Of a stretch of DNA of 64,000 nucleotides, positions 1 through 13,130 are shown one piece after another. The stretch comes from Microstegium vimineum (Eukaryota > Streptophyta > Magnoliopsida > Poales > Poaceae), in the NCBI GenBank assembly GCA_022036555.1, contig CM039133.1, positions 46,204,718-46,268,717 of the forward strand, written 5' to 3'. The translations under genes were made by a program, and so were the position numbers. Positions within the stretch are counted from its first letter, which is position 1. The number at the start of each line of letters is the position of its first letter. Under the pieces are notes generated by a model, which made no database searches, was not told the origin of the DNA, and was given only the letters and a program-made list of their open reading frames with translations.

Positions 1-99
1 GGACAATTTTTATCAAATAACAACGAAAGTGCTACAGTAGCCAAAAGCCAAAAAATTTCGCATCTAAACGCGCCCTAATTTGTTAACAAAAAACAACAG

Positions 100-1226
100 T
101 GGTTCGACGATTGTTCGGAGGACATCAGGAGCCTGTGCGGGAAGGCTCTGCAGATGCTGCGCACGCACTACGGTTGGGAGGTAAGGTTAGCATCTGAAGA
201 ACATTACATGGATGCAGTCCTTCCATTCTGAAAAAAAGAAAATCTTTCCGTTCTTGGCTGCCTTCAAAGAGTGTGGACGTGACTGTCCCTGAGATCGAAG
301 AGATGAGGCTGGCGCACTACGTGACCATGGGCTCAGAGTGCACTGCCTCACTCGCCAAGTACCTCGACAACTTGTAAGCAGCAGCAGCTCAGTTGCATTG
401 GCCGCCCGGCCGGGTCAGTTCGTTCCTGACGATGAATGCAGCAAACGGCTGGAACTCAAACTGAACTACTGTATTTTGTATGGCAGGGACAGGTCTGAGA
501 TCGGGTGGGACGTGAGGATCGCGCTCAACGCCTACGGATCCTTCAGCAGCAGAGATTACCTCAACTCGCAACGCCTACGGTAGGCCACCACACACGCATC
601 ACATTCAAATGAACAATGCCGTTATATATTAATCTGAAAAATCTGAATCCTGAATTCCTGGTGCTGCAAAAAAACGTATGTAGATGCCGTCAGATGTACT
701 TCCACAAGAAGATCTTCGAGACAGCCGACGCCATCGTCACGCCAATGACAGGGTACGCATGCACTGTTCCTAGCTTGCTCAATGGATGCATGATGACATG
801 GCTGCTGCTGCTGCCTCACTTGCTGTGTAGGGTGACGGCGTACGCGCTGCAGGACGACGCGTTCAGCACGGGGGAGCTGGACTACATCAACGGAGGTAAC
901 TGTGATGCAATGCTGATTATATTGGCCAATGATAAATTTATATATATATATATATATATATGCATGCATCTCTGACTCTGACAGCTGAAAACGTACTTGC
1001 AGCGGCGCTGGTGAGGTACTCGATCGCGGGGAACTTCTTGGGGCTTCCGGCGATCACCGTGCCGGTGGGGTACGACAGGGGAGGGCTCCCCGTGGGACTC
1101 CAGTTCATCGGCCGCCCGTGGTCGGAGGCCACGCTGCTGCACCTCGCCTACGCCATGCAGGAGGCCTTCGGTAAGGAGCACCGGCGGAAGCCCAAGGTGC
1201 ACTACGACCTCCTCACCAAACAGTAG
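100..1226 (+). CDS. Fatty acid amide hydrolase (amidase-signature), C-terminal part, 5' end outside window
   Basis: Six exons can be read with GT/AG borders: 100-180, 270-373, 487-579, 684-752, 831-895 and 1003-1226 (stop TAG 1224-1226). The phases join without a break into 211 residues. Recognisable stretches are WFDDCSEDIRSLCGKAL, TADAIVTPMTG, the GELDYINGAALVRYSIAGN region, and LPAITVPVGYDRGGLPVGLQ, which is the conserved C-terminal core of plant FAAH-like amidases. These enzymes hydrolyse N-acylethanolamines and other acyl amides with a Ser-Ser-Lys triad. The triad lies further upstream and is not in this window, so catalytic integrity cannot be judged here. The full family length is about 600 residues, so roughly the last third is present. 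The first exon could start further left if the acceptor at 98-99 is wrong. No disabling change is seen. Confidence 0.88.
938..962. repeat. (TA)n microsatellite in the last FAAH intron
   Basis: A run of alternating T and A lies in the 107-bp intron between the exon ending at 895 and the exon starting at 1003. It is probably length-polymorphic. Nothing suggests an effect on splicing. Confidence 0.9.
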
Positions 1227-4200
1227 CTCCAGCTGCCTCAAGCAAAATGGTGGCCGTGCCCACTAATTACAGCTACAAGAGGTGATTGATTGATCGATTG
1301 TGCTCGTGAAGTCGTGATCATCAGATTTGTCAGAGAGAAGTTGAATGTCAGCGATGTGGATAACTCCCTTCAGAGGAAAAAGAAAGCTAGGGTTGTGATT
1401 GTGCGCACTACCGTTCATGCCATGCCATGCCATGTGTACAGTACAGTCATTCTTGTGAAACTTTATCCTCCATGTGCAAATTGCCCGTGCGCCACTATAT
1501 TCTCCAAAGTTTATCGAACATTTGTAGTCCGACATATTGTTGTTGCTCTTCATATCTGTCACGTCTATTGTACCTGTTGCTTATATCTTTTCAACCAAGA
1601 AACCTTTTTTGTTTAAAAACAAAAGTTCTGCTAGATGGTAGGCAGACGAGTTAAAAAAAACAAAGATGAAAAAGAACAATGGATCCGGCATGCTAATTAG
1701 CAACACAATATCGCAAAGACGCAAACTTAGGGTCTGTTTGGTTGACTTGTAATTTTTGCAAAAACTGTTATGAGTTGTAACTTTAGGGGAAAAACTATTG
1801 TGGCTTAGTTAAAAGCCTGTTTGGTCGAGTTGTGGATTTTGAAAAGGTTCCCCTCACTTACGAGCCACCCCACATTCCCTTCACACACATGTCTTATTCC
1901 TCCTCTCGCTAGATCTTGCTACACTGGGGATGAAGCACGTCGGCTCAGGCCCAGGCCGCGCCCGCTAGTCCGAGCAGGTCGCTCCCGTCAGCAGTGCTCT
2001 TGTGTTGGCGGGGGAGGAGAGGACCGGAGCAGGGGAAGCTGTCAGCGGCTGTTGTTTGGCCGGGCGAGGAGAAGTCGGGCTAAGGAGGAGAGGACCAGCA
2101 GGGGAAGTCGGTGCTCTTGTGTGGGCGGAGCCTGGTCCAATGCAAGGAAGAAGACGCTTGGGAGAAAAGAAAAGAAAATAGTATGTTTTAGTCGGTCAGT
2201 AATTTTTTACCCTCAACTTAGTTGAAAGCAAAGGAAGGAATGCTTTTAATTTTGTACTAGATCAAAAGCTGATTTTAGGCAAAATCACTTGTGCTTTTAG
2301 ATCCTTGTGTTGACTTTTGGCTTTTATACAAAAATAAAAGCAGTTTGGAAAGCGGTTGTGACTTGCTATACGTACGTACATACCCATGCCGCCGGTGACG
2401 AGTGCTGTCATGCCGCCGCGCAGAGACCACCTCCTCCCGCCGGCCTCGCCGGAGCTGATGCCCGCCGCCGTCATGATCTTGTGCAAGCTAGGTGGCCGGC
2501 CTCGTGCGCACCCAGGAGCAGGCAGGCATGCAGCCCGCAGCTGGGCTTCATCTTCACGTGATCGAGATGGCCAGTCATCGCACGCCGTGCTCCAGTGTCA
2601 GTGTCGAACTGATGACCCCACCCGCTGCTGCTGCTCCAGCTGCCACGTTAGTGGTACTGCTAGTTACTACTCCGTATGTGCTACAAAATTGGAAGTGTTA
2701 CGAACGCTGTGACGTCACGTCATGACTAAGAGACATCGTCACAACAATCGGGGGCCACTCAAATTCCGGAAAGAATGGGGTCCGACCAGTCGGACGCCCC
2801 CCCTCCACGACTCTCGCTATTTCGGTCCAGATCGGCCCAACAGCGCGGGAGGAGCCCACTCAACGGGAGTAGCGCACGCAGCGGCTATTTCTTTTCCTTT
2901 TCCTGCTCTGTTTTATTATTTTAAAATTTTATTTTGTTTTATTTCTTTAGTGTATTTTATTTTTTTCTTTTTCCTTTTATTTCACTCATTTATTTTTATA
3001 ATCTTTTCCATCTTTTTCGTGGACTTTTATCATTCTTTTTTATTTTATTTATTTTTATATTTTTATTTAATCTAGTTAATTGGTTTATTTATATTAGTTT
3101 TTGATAGATGATCTTTTTTATTTGTCATTGCACACGCATGTACACGGTATGAGTAGCTTTTTTATTTGACTAATTAATTACTAAACTAATTGTGTAGTGT
3201 TAAAGTGATGTTTTATAATATATTTATGATGTTTGTGTAGTATACATATAATGTTTTATATTATTTTTCTATGATGTTCATGTGGTATTAATGCAATGTT
3301 CGCTGATTATCTTTAAATACAAATTTATTATAAGATAAATATTTTTTAAAAGTATCGAAATATATCCATGTGGGGTCTAGTTTTGAAGATTTTATTGTAA
3401 CAAAAATGATGGTGCAATCAGATTTTAATTAGGATACTCGGTTTAGGAGATATAACTTTTTTTATATCAAAAAGCATGAAATCTTTGCTAATGTCAGCAA
3501 TTTTGTTTTTAGCGCATGGTTATTGTTTGCCTGCTGTTTGGCCCAATTAAAAAGTTATACTGGGCCTAATTTCGTGAAGAAAGTGAGGGAAGAATTTTTT
3601 TTGGGGAAGGGAGGGGGGGTCAGCGGGTGGCTGGCGGCCACCCTTGTCGGAAGGCAACCGGACCCCTCAAATTCCTATGCTCAAGTCCTAACACGTTATT
3701 CCCGTGCAATGTCTGCCTCACATTATTGGCAAGAAGAAAATGCATGGAATATGAGCAGAAAAACATAACGGGCTTTGTTATTGACATATAGGCCCACGTA
3801 CGTCGTGGGTGATGGGTTGTCCACTGCTACAAAATTCATAGCAGGCCCACGTCCTTCCCACTCTCGAATGCCAATGTGTTCGGAATCGAACTGTGAGAAG
3901 ATAGTAGTAGCACTATGGTTCGATTTTAATGTTGGAGCTATCGAACCGAGTGTGTTAATTTCTCAAATTAGATCTTCGTTTCGGTTCGCACCCAGGGGAA
4001 TAAACAACGCACATAAATACATATGCATCATTCACGGGAAACAAGGGAAGGAGAGAACGATAAGCTAGAGAACTGCTGCTCCAATTATTTACTAGGATGT
4101 GGAGCCCACTAATCGAACTCCATATAGGAGCCATCCAACTGCGACATAAATCGATTTTTGCGGGGTCCACTTCTTCCTGGAAATCGAACTTCACACTGGA

Positions 4201-5334
4201 GCTGCCCTTGGCTAGTTAGCCTGTTGTAAGTGTTACCTACATGACTAGTCGTCCGACTAATGTATGATTAATCATCATTTATAGTCTCAGAACGATGAAA
4301 CCTTACTAGATTGATTGTGAAAGTATATAACATGAGGGGGTTTGTTGCATGTTTGAAGGCAGTCCACTCTCATTATCTTGGACTGACCCTTAGTATTGAG
4401 TAGAACGAGGGCACGAATGCGAATGTGTGAGCTCTAAGTGGAGGGTGATTCGTATCGGCCCATGCCTAGTTGTGGATAATCATGTCGTTGATCAAGGAAG
4501 TACAATTGTTGTCCAAGACGGAGAAGAGGCGGTGGAGCTTCCAGCGACTGGGGACTGGGGTGGGCAAACACCCCTTGCCCTCGCAACCACCGATGAGTAT
4601 TAAGGGGGTGTTTAAGACTTTGTTTCACGTTTTTCAGCTAAACGATTTCAACTCCATGCACTCCATTCGAGGAAAAATGGTGGAATTGTGAGAGTAGCTA
4701 AAAAATGCTCTACAAACTTTAGGTTTTCGTTGAGCTACTCCATGGTGGAGTTTGTGGAACAGAGTTCGTAGAGTAGTCGCAAACACCCTCTAAAGTCAAG
4801 TATTACTCCATCCGTATTTATATATAAAGAATTAAGAGTTCAAAATTTGTACAAAAATATAAGGTATTCTAGCTCAACAAACACTACACAAGTTGACGAA
4901 AAATTTGAAAATAGAGGTTTAGCTGTCGTGAAATCTTTAAGTTTGCTAAAAACGGTGATGCCACGGAAGATCCTTGGACACTATCAATCAGAACGTGGCG
5001 TGGCTGGAGACTGGAGTGGGACGGCCTCGACCAACGGCTCTACCCGTCCAGAACGGACATGTCCAAGTACGTGATTCCAGGGGCAAAACTGTAAAAAATC
5101 ACGGTGGGCCCTACCCGGTCTCGCGTCTGGGGATTTTCAGATCAGATCGGGGGAGGAGAGGGGGGGAGGAGCATCGCAACAAAAAGAAACCAAACTCGGG
5201 TCGAGAGAGATCGCATCTCCGTGCTTCCCTTCCCTGCCCACCTTCCCCTCTCCTCGCACCAGCGACGCGGCAGCCCGGAGACCGAGCAAGGCAACCCACC
5301 ACACAGAGGCAGGGAGAGGAAGAGGGAGGCGAAG
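1227..5334. other. Intergenic region between FAAH and V-ATPase c
   Basis: About 4.1 kb with no convincing gene. The FAAH 3' UTR probably occupies the first 350 bp or so. 1731-1840 begins with the GGGTCTGTTTGG motif common at ends of grass hAT/PIF MITEs, but no matching right end is clear. 2380-2720 is GC-rich with short overlapping open frames on both strands that resemble no protein I know. 2880-3480 is T-rich, low-complexity DNA. 3600-4200 has lineage-specific unique sequence. 4803 onwards shows a lone Stowaway-like left end (ACTCCATCCGT) without a partner. The last 200 bp, GC-rich and purine-rich, form the likely promoter and 5' UTR of the V-ATPase gene. Confidence 0.6.
4604..4790. mobile_element. 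Tourist-like MITE (PIF/Harbinger type)
   Basis: The element starts GGGGGTGTTT and ends AAACACCCTC, an inverted pair, and is flanked on both sides by TAA (4601-4603 and 4791-4793). A TAA target duplication with GGGGGTGTTT-type ends is the signature of Tourist MITEs. It is 187 bp long, non-coding, and lies about 540 bp upstream of the V-ATPase start codon. Confidence 0.75.
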
Positions 5335-7207
5335 ATGTCGTCGGTGTTCAGCGGCGATGAGACGGCCCCTTTCTTCGGCTTCCTCGGCGCCGCCGCCGCC
5401 CTCGTCTTCTCATGTTCGTTCCCCCTTCCCCCCATCCCCCTCTTCCGCTCTTTCACTCGAGCGATTCCGTACCCGAAGCTCTAGTTTTTTTTTTCCGAAT
5501 AAAGTTTGGATTTTTCACCATCCATTGCCCGATCTGTCTCTGGTTTGGCTCGATCTGGCCGAACACCACAGCCCCCGGTGAGCTCGATTCCGGGCTTGCC
5601 GGTGCTGGATCTGCCCGATTTGGTCCTGTCCCGATCGGGTGTGGGGTTCCAGAAATCCATGGGCTTTTTTCGGTTAGTCGGGCAGGCAGGAAGGCAGGTG
5701 CTGACTACGCTGTTCTTTTCGCTTGATTGATGTTCCGGCAACGCAGGCATGGGCGCGGCGTACGGGACGGCGAAGAGCGGCGTGGGCGTGGCGTCGATGG
5801 GTGTGATGCGGCCGGAGCTCGTCATGAAGTCCATCGTGCCCGTCGTCATGGCTGGTGTGCTCGGTATCTACGGCCTCATCATCGCCGTCATCATCAGCAC
5901 GGGGATCAACCCCAAGGCCAAGCCTTACTACCTCTTTGATGGCTACGCTCACCTGTCGTCCGGGCTTGCTTGTGGCCTTGCTGGGCTTGCTGCTGGCATG
6001 GCCATTGGCATTGTTGGTGATGCTGGAGTCAGGTAAACATCTCTCTCTCTGTAATGAGCATCATAGATTTAGGTACTGCCTGCTATTAAATGCCATGCCC
6101 AGCATGTTTGTTGATATTGTGTTATTGAGTGCTACAAGGTTAATAGAATTAATGATAATGTGACTCAATGGTGTTATAGAGTGCTCACTTGCTTTATCAC
6201 CATATGTGCAAGTCTTCAGAAGCTAAATCCGTGTAATATACGTAGGTAGTTATTAGCATTCAAATTATTGCTCATTATTAGTCTAATAATAATGCCTTTT
6301 GTCCTGTTGGTCTTGCACATAAAATTTTCTTCTTGGGACTTCAAATCATTTGAAAAACGAAATGTCTAAAATGATGCTTATTTTACAATTAATAAGTAAT
6401 AATTGTTCTGACTTGATCTATTTCCTGTCGGTTTAATGACTGCCATACTCCTGTTTTGTTTCTGCACTTTCTGAAACATTTTCCTTCAATTGAGAAAGTA
6501 GTGTTGATTAGAAAACTTGGTATGGTTTTCCCCTGTATCTTTAAGCTCCTATGAATAATAGTTGCAGATTACTTATCTTTAGAGTTAATAACTGTCTTGT
6601 TATTGAACTTCATTTTCACTGAAGTACGATCCTTCTATGTTCTACTGTTCCATGAACATGAATATACTCTTGGATGACTATCCAAATTGATATATGCCTA
6701 TTTATATATGCTTGAAGGCTGTTATGATCAACCTAAGCTCCTTTTTTTTCTGTAGCTCCAGATGAGATTGATAATCCCTTTCTTTTTTGGATATTTCATA
6801 GAGAATTTGAAAATGCAATTATTATGTGTTTATGTATTTTGTTAGGGCAGAATGTCTTAATGACCTGTCTGCCAATACTAAGTACATGCTCATTTTGGAA
6901 TTGAAATTATATATTTTGACTTATTTTCTTGGCTACCAATTTCAGGGCAAATGCACAACAGCCAAAGCTTTTTGTGGGCATGATCCTCATCCTCATTTTC
7001 GCAGAAGCGCTTGCTCTCTATGGTCTCATCGTTGGAATTATCCTTTCATCCCGTGCTGGTCAATCCGGGCAGATTAAGTGCACTACCATTCTGCGATTAC
7101 CACACTGTTTATTATGCTATTCTGAGAGAATTGAAACTCTATGTCCTTGTCTAGTTTATTCTTGTTACCATGTATTAATGAAACAATCTGTAGCTGAAGG
7201 AAGGTGA
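5335..7207 (+). CDS. VHA-c: V-type proton ATPase 16 kDa proteolipid subunit c, frameshifted C-terminus
   Basis: Exons are 5335-5413, 5747-6032 and 6946 onwards, with clean GT/AG borders. The start ATG gives [18 protein letters not shown], the invariant N-terminus of plant VHA-c. Four hydrophobic helices follow, including the helix with the proton-carrying glutamate ([13 protein letters not shown]). The c-ring sits in vacuolar and endomembrane V-ATPases and carries protons through Vo. The family is 165 residues and ends in SSRAGQSRAD plus stop. Here the codons after GQS are displaced by one missing base near 7064-7070. The normal TAA at 7075-7077 is therefore out of frame and translation runs to TGA at 7205-7207, giving about 208 residues with an unrelated 45-residue tail. 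Everything before that is family-perfect. The lesion could be a real mutation or a consensus error in the CCGGG run. Confidence 0.93.
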
Positions 7208-8029
7208 CACTTCCAGTCATGTTGGTTTTGGTGGTGTCAAGCAGAGGTTATTTTTTGGGTTAAGGTTGGGTGGATGCTCCTGGGCTAAGTGGATTTAATT
7301 TTATCCTTTGGTGAATAAAGAACACGGAATTGTAGCCAAATAATAACGTGATATATATTTTTCTTTGCCCCTTTGCTGCGTGCCTGCCTGGATTTCATTG
7401 TCATCTGTACTTGAGCGTGTTCACTGTGATAGTTGATGGTTTGCTTCGGATGTTTTTGAGACAGTGGTTTATAGCTTGTATGAAGTGCAGATTCATCTCT
7501 GAATATGTTGAATTCATGCTGATAGAGATTCCTACCCCTTGCAATTCTGTTGGGCAGTGTCTCGGATCTATTACTGCATGGATTCACATGGTGATCTAAG
7601 CACAGTAACTACCATGGTTATTTGTCGAAATTATTAAATGGTTTCACATCGTAGAAGTCATGGGAACCAAAGTTCAAGGAAACTTCAATTCCATAATAAG
7701 GTATACTCCCTACTAGACTGGTGCGTGGGGGATCACTACACATTATTGGCAATTGATTTATCATCCTCTCTTATCAGTCAACTGATGTATTTCAAAAAGA
7801 CAAACAAAAACTGAGCCTTTCAAGCATACAGTACTCACTCCTTACAAGAATACATTTAATTCTCTCTCAACATTATGGGATACAAGAAAAAGGGGCTACA
7901 CCTACACCTTATATATTAATGTACTCCTTAGGACTGAGGGAGTAGGAAGTACTACAAAAAGAATTTCTGTTGCTGCCAGTGGCCACCAAGGAACGCCCCT
8001 ATCCTTGAGAAATTGTAGCGGCAGCGTCA
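7208..8029. other. Convergent 3' intergenic region between VHA-c and LACS
   Basis: The two genes converge here. The first 100-400 bp are probably the VHA-c 3' UTR, with several AATAA-like signals (for example near 7314). 7706-7942 begins CTCCCT and ends AGGGAG between TA dinucleotides (7704-7705 and 7943-7944), suggesting a degenerate Stowaway-type MITE. Its inverted repeats match only over the first six bases, so that call is weak. The stretch 7945-8029 is the likely LACS 3' UTR. Confidence 0.5.
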
Positions 8030-11000
8030 CTAGCTGTACAACTGGGCAAGGTCCATCTCGTATGCCTTCTTGATGACCTCCCTCTTGAGCTTGAGGGCAG
8101 CCGTGACGAGGCCCGACTCCGGCGTCCATGGCTCTGGTATCAACTTAATTTTGGCTGGGATCTCAAATTTCTCCAGTCGTGCTTGCTTAGCAGCCTGAAG
8201 AACAAGCTCGTATGAGTAAAATCAAGTAGTTATCATACAAAACACATCATGCGGTACTAATGATGCCCACAGCATTTGATTTATAAAGTTGTACCGCTAT
8301 GAGGTATTGTATATGTTGCCTTTGTATATCTCAACGAAAAATTGGAATAAACTGATTGGTATTCGTCTATATATCTTCTAGCAAATGCAACAATTAGTGA
8401 AGCATTGAATTGAAGGAATAATTGTTTTTTTTGGGGTGGGGATTAGGAATGAATTAACTGGGATGCAGGGAGAACACAAACCTTGACCAAATATTGAAGG
8501 ACTTCTTTGACTGTCCCTTGCTTCTGGCACAAATCTGAGAAATCACTATATGTCACTCCTTGTTTTGAGGCCCAGTTTTTCAGCTCACTCTGTGCAGCTA
8601 CAATAAGCGCGACACAGTAGTTGTGGAAGGGGTCAGCATGGATCATGATCTGGTCAACATATGGGCACACACTCAAAGCAGCCTCCACCTGTGAGTGATT
8701 GTATTATTATTAGTTAGAATTGATTAACGACTTGTTTTGCTTGGTTAGAACAAAAAAGTCTGATTACCTTTCCTAGAGAAACATATTCACCATGTTGAAG
8801 CTTGACTATATCCTTCTTACGGTCAATAATTTCAAGACATCCGTCTGGGTGCAAGCACCCAATGTCACCAGAGTAGAACCACCGCATGCCTCTTTCATCA
8901 ACCTTCAAAAGATGCAGTGTTCAATTTTTTTTTGCCACAATAAACACTTTCCTAGGCACTGGATATTTTTGGAAACACACCTTGTACACCTCATTTGTTT
9001 TTGCTTCATTTTTGAAGTAGCCTTTAGTTACACTTGGACCTCCAATAACTATTTCACCGCGAGGCATTGGTGAATCAGTTGTTAAGTATCCACCTTCAGC
9101 CCAGTCTACCAACTATCATGTGTGAATATAATTAAAATTAAGTTAGGAAAAAAATTGAATCTGGAGACAAGGGAAAATGAAATTACTCATACCACAAAAT
9201 GAAAGAAGGCATACAAACAATTAGTGTACGCAAAAAAAAGTTATACTATGCAATAGCTTCTATTTCTAGATTTGCACTTATATTGAGCTTACCAATGATC
9301 TTTAATACGGCACTTTTTTCTCAAACACATTAATATGGCACTTGGGACAGCTAAAATAAATTGTTTGCAACTACAGAAAATCTTCCAGACTTCACCAGAT
9401 AATTAACAAGACCTGTTGTCAACTGTACCGTTATGAAAGAAAATAATGCTTACAGCTATGGGAGATCAATGTCAGCCGAATTAAATATAACTAGAAAAAA
9501 AAACTTTGGTTCTGTACCTTAATGTACGCACAAGGCAGAGGGGGACCAACACGACCAACAGCTGTTTCATCATACTCTGAAAATGTCCCACCGGCACAAG
9601 TTTCAGTCAGGCCATATCCTTGCGATATTGGAGCCCTACAATAACATCAATTTTCGTATCAATTTCTGTGCAGTAAATATAATTAGGAAGTGTCTAGTTA
9701 TCTGACGACATATTTTATATGGTCAAAGCTGTCAGATTTTTTATATATGCGATCCAGTAGTGACAGTTGTAGCACAAATTCTAAATCGCAATCAGACGTA
9801 TAAAAATCTGACAGATTTAGTAAAAAAAAACTGACAACAGATAAATAGCAAGTCATATAATTAAACAATCGTATATTCAAGTGCAAGCCATTGACTTGAA
9901 TGTTTGATTCCAAATTTGTGAAACAATGTGGGCAACAGATACAATTGGCGTCACAACACAAATTGAGTATGTCACTGGAAAAAAGAAGAGTTGAATCTCA
10001 CCCAAGGCATATATTGATAAATCTCTGAGTGTCCCCTGACAGAGGTGCTCCACCTGCAAGAATAAAGCGAATCCGTCCTCCTAAGATTGCACGAACCTTT
10101 TGGAACACAAGCATATCCCACAAGAGTTTCTCTAGTCCCCATGCACCCAACCAGCTTCCATTAATAGCAGCTAGACGGCGTCTGTAGGCAATATCAAATA
10201 ATCTCTTCGCTAACCCTCCTTTTGCATCTACCTGAATTTATCTCAGCGTGAAAAAATAGAACAGTTGAGAGAACATGAAAGAGCACAAAAAGCAATGCAT
10301 GATCTAACTGTAAACTCATTACATTTTTTCGTACACCATCACGAACACGATCAAGTATAGCAGGTACAGCAGTCATTAGTGTTGGCTTCAGTTCAGAAGC
10401 ATCACCCAGCGTCCCCTTTTTTATTTTATTTGATGTATCAGTCAGGGTCAAAGGCGACCCATATCCAATTGAAGCCCCAACACCAGTTATGATTGCCTAA
10501 ACATTCCACTAACATAGAGTGAGTGAGCGTAAGAAAGAACAATGTGGAATTGACTGACACGCATGTCAACGTTTTACCTCAGCTGCCAATTCAAGGATAT
10601 GTGCTAGGGGAAGATATGCCAGGTACACATCCTTCTTGCCAAGACCAGGCACAATGGTCATAACAGATGAAACTACAGCCAAGACATTTTGGTGGCTCAT
10701 CATGACCCCCTGTGAAAAATTATACAAACAAGAATATTGCCTCAATTGAAAGAAGTTGTGGAGCAGATTATCTCAGAAAAACAACCATTGATAAATGTAC
10801 ACATGCTGAAGTGATCTAACATGAATACTACTAAAGAGAGTTTATATCAGATCTGCTGCGAAACCAAAATGAAATGTTGAAATACTAGGATTTGAACAAA
10901 CCTTAGGCATTCCTGTGCTCCCACTCGTATACATAATCACTGCAGTGTCCGAGGGGAGAGGCAAGTTTTCTTCGACAGGTCTTTGCAATCCTATGCTCTC

Positions 11001-12324
11001 TACCTCCTCAAATGACTTGACGGTCCAGCTAGTACAGTTTTGAGCCAAGGATACTTCAGCCGAGACACCTTCCTCATTAATGTAGATGACATGTTTCACA
11101 GTGTCAAGTTGCCCACTTATATCTATCAGCTTCTTAAGTTCTTTCCGCCCGCACACAACAGTAGTTACCTCAGTCTAAAGAGTAAAACTATGAATGAGAT
11201 CAGATGAAAGTACAACAGTGACACATATAATAGATATGGGCATAGGGCATTGTAAATCCTTAAGGAATAATGTTTGAGTATATGGTGACCATAAAAAAGA
11301 GAGGTGCCACAGCTAACAAAAGAACAAAAAAAAAAGCTGTAAAGTCCTGAGGATGGTTAAAAACAAGGATTTTCAGTATATAGACAACATTGGATGAAGT
11401 AATCCAACCTCATTTAGTGAGTGACACAGTGCTCCCTCCCCCAAAGAGGCATAGATTGTGACAACTGCAATATTTTGTCTGAAGCACGCCTAGCAAGGAG
11501 GGATAAAAGATCATAGACTTAGCAATAGATTCGCCAAGCTAAATGTTAACTCAATGTAAATAGCCTAGGTAAATTGTGGTGGCAAAATTCATTTAACACA
11601 AAAAAGAAGAAGCAAAAGTGCAAAAGCGTAACATATTTCCCGCATTAAGTGGTGATGTCGTTGAATGAACCGGTTTCCATGCGACAGTAGAAATAACTTG
11701 TTAAATCTTCATATCCATATCATTATCACTGTGCATTCATCAAGAAGGCTAACATCACTTGTATTGTGAATGAGATGATGGAGAAACTTGAGGACGAATT
11801 TGCATTATCTACATTACACTTCAGACATCGACAGCATCTATATTTGCCAATATTGGTAGATGGGTTCAGAAAGTACCTGCAACGCAATCTGCCACTCAGC
11901 CCGTGTATCAGCAAAAATAGCAACACGCTCATCCTTGAGGTGCCCAATCCGCAGAAGACCAGAAGCGAAGCTGCAGACAGTTTTTGAACGCATCAGCATA
12001 GCTTTTCCACTCATAATTTCCCAAATGGAGCTTCTCAAAGGATCTCCCGTCAGCGGCCACCACCGTTTCCCTCGCAATGAGCTTCCTGGTGCCAAGCAGG
12101 GGCATGCAGGCAAACTGCTTGCACGACTGCTCAAATAGCTCAGCAAGCGTGGAAATCCCCTCCCAGCGCGTCTCGACAGGCCGTTCGAATCTGTGGTTAC
12201 GGATGGCGCAGCCTGGCTCTCCACCCACATTGGCTGGCACCCCTCTCTTCTTCTCAGATTTCCTCTTGGTGAGCAGCAGAGATGCCACAAAAGGGAGAAT
12301 GACACCCAAGAAATACGGATTCAT
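8030..12324 (-). CDS. LACS9: Long-chain acyl-CoA synthetase, LACS8/9 type, with a 1-base frameshift in exon 1
   Basis: Twelve coding exons on the minus strand, with the ATG at 12322-12324: 11877-12324, 11409-11489, 10902-11174, 10578-10709, 10323-10496, 10002-10231, 9518-9635, 8981-9112, 8768-8902, 8482-8688 and 8030-8194 form 11 readable blocks, and a two-exon non-coding leader adds the rest. All phases agree, giving about 697 residues, the usual length for the plastid-envelope/ER LACS9 group. Motifs seen are an N-terminal membrane anchor (NPYFLGVILPFVASLLL), the AMP-binding loop YTSGSTGMPK, QGYGLTETCAGG, YSGDIGCLHPDG and DRKKDIVKLQHGEYVSLGK. The enzyme activates C16-C18 fatty acids to acyl-CoA. 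Exon 1 is 448 bp and needs 447: an extra base in the A5 run (plus-strand T5 at 11981-11985) breaks the frame between SYADAFK and VCSFASG. Otherwise intact. The paralogue assignment (8 versus 9) is by overall resemblance. Confidence 0.92.
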
Positions 12325-13130
12325 CTTGCTTCTGGATTATCGAGTATGAATAAGCAACACTTTTTGGGCAGAGGCCTTGGAGCCAGAAACCTGCGAAAAT
12401 AATTTCATCAGGTTAAGTTTTCCACAATTGCTAATTCTCTGATGATGAATGTTAATGGTTAGGGGAAAAAAGAGAAATACTAAACAACAGTGCCAGCTAT
12501 ATGATTCATTCTCTCTTCTTGTTCAAATCACAACTAGAACTAGGCATGCTGAGTAGCTGCCTACGCGCACAGAACATGAAATCCTCAAAATTTTACAGAA
12601 TCACACTAAGCATTGTTTGGAGCTTCAGTTCCTAAACGCAACAACTCGAGCGTAAGTTCAGACTGATATTTAGAACTTCAGTTCTTAAAAGTGCAACAAA
12701 GTAGTGGTCGCTAGGAGGATGTTTTCTTTGACACGGAGGAAACAAGGCAAGGCTTTCTGGATAACCATTTACACCCCCAGTGAGGCGATCACTGAAATCG
12801 CTCTATGACTGAAACTGGCAGTGAACTGAAAGTACCCTCTCCTAGCAAGGCTCGCGTATCAGTATAAGCCAGCGCAACCACAGGTGAAAGGATCCATGCG
12901 CAGAGGATGACTGGGCAGCAAGAGAGTCGCCCCAGACCTAGAGCAGAGAGAGCCCAGCTCGGCGGCGGAACGCGCAAGTACGACGACCGGACCCCGAGCT
13001 ATCGATCCCAAGCTCAGTGGAAACGAACAGAGCGCGCACGTACCTGCCGGCCGGGCGTGAAATGCAGGGTGGCAGCAGGCGGGTAGTTGGGGGCAGGACG
13101 GCGCGGAGAGTGAGGAGAGCGAGGGAAGCA
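12325..13130 (-). promoter_or_regulatory. LACS 5' UTR with a leader intron, and promoter
   Basis: On the minus strand the sequence directly upstream of the ATG (12325-12390) is preceded by an acceptor (TTTTCGCAG, at 12391-12399). A matching donor, CAG followed by GTACGTGCG, lies at 13042-13043. The first, GC-rich, non-coding leader exon thus starts at 13044 and runs rightwards, giving a 5' UTR intron of about 650 bp. Leader introns of this kind often raise expression in plants. The transcription start is not visible with certainty and no clear TATA box was found. Confidence 0.55.

Noticed and set aside
1731..2360. Possible hAT/PIF MITE starting GGGTCTGTTTGG
   Set aside because: No inverted right end or target duplication could be found.
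5411..5740. Open frames extending exon 1 of VHA-c into the first intron
   Set aside because: The canonical donor at 5414 and the acceptor at 5745-5746 restore the family sequence exactly.
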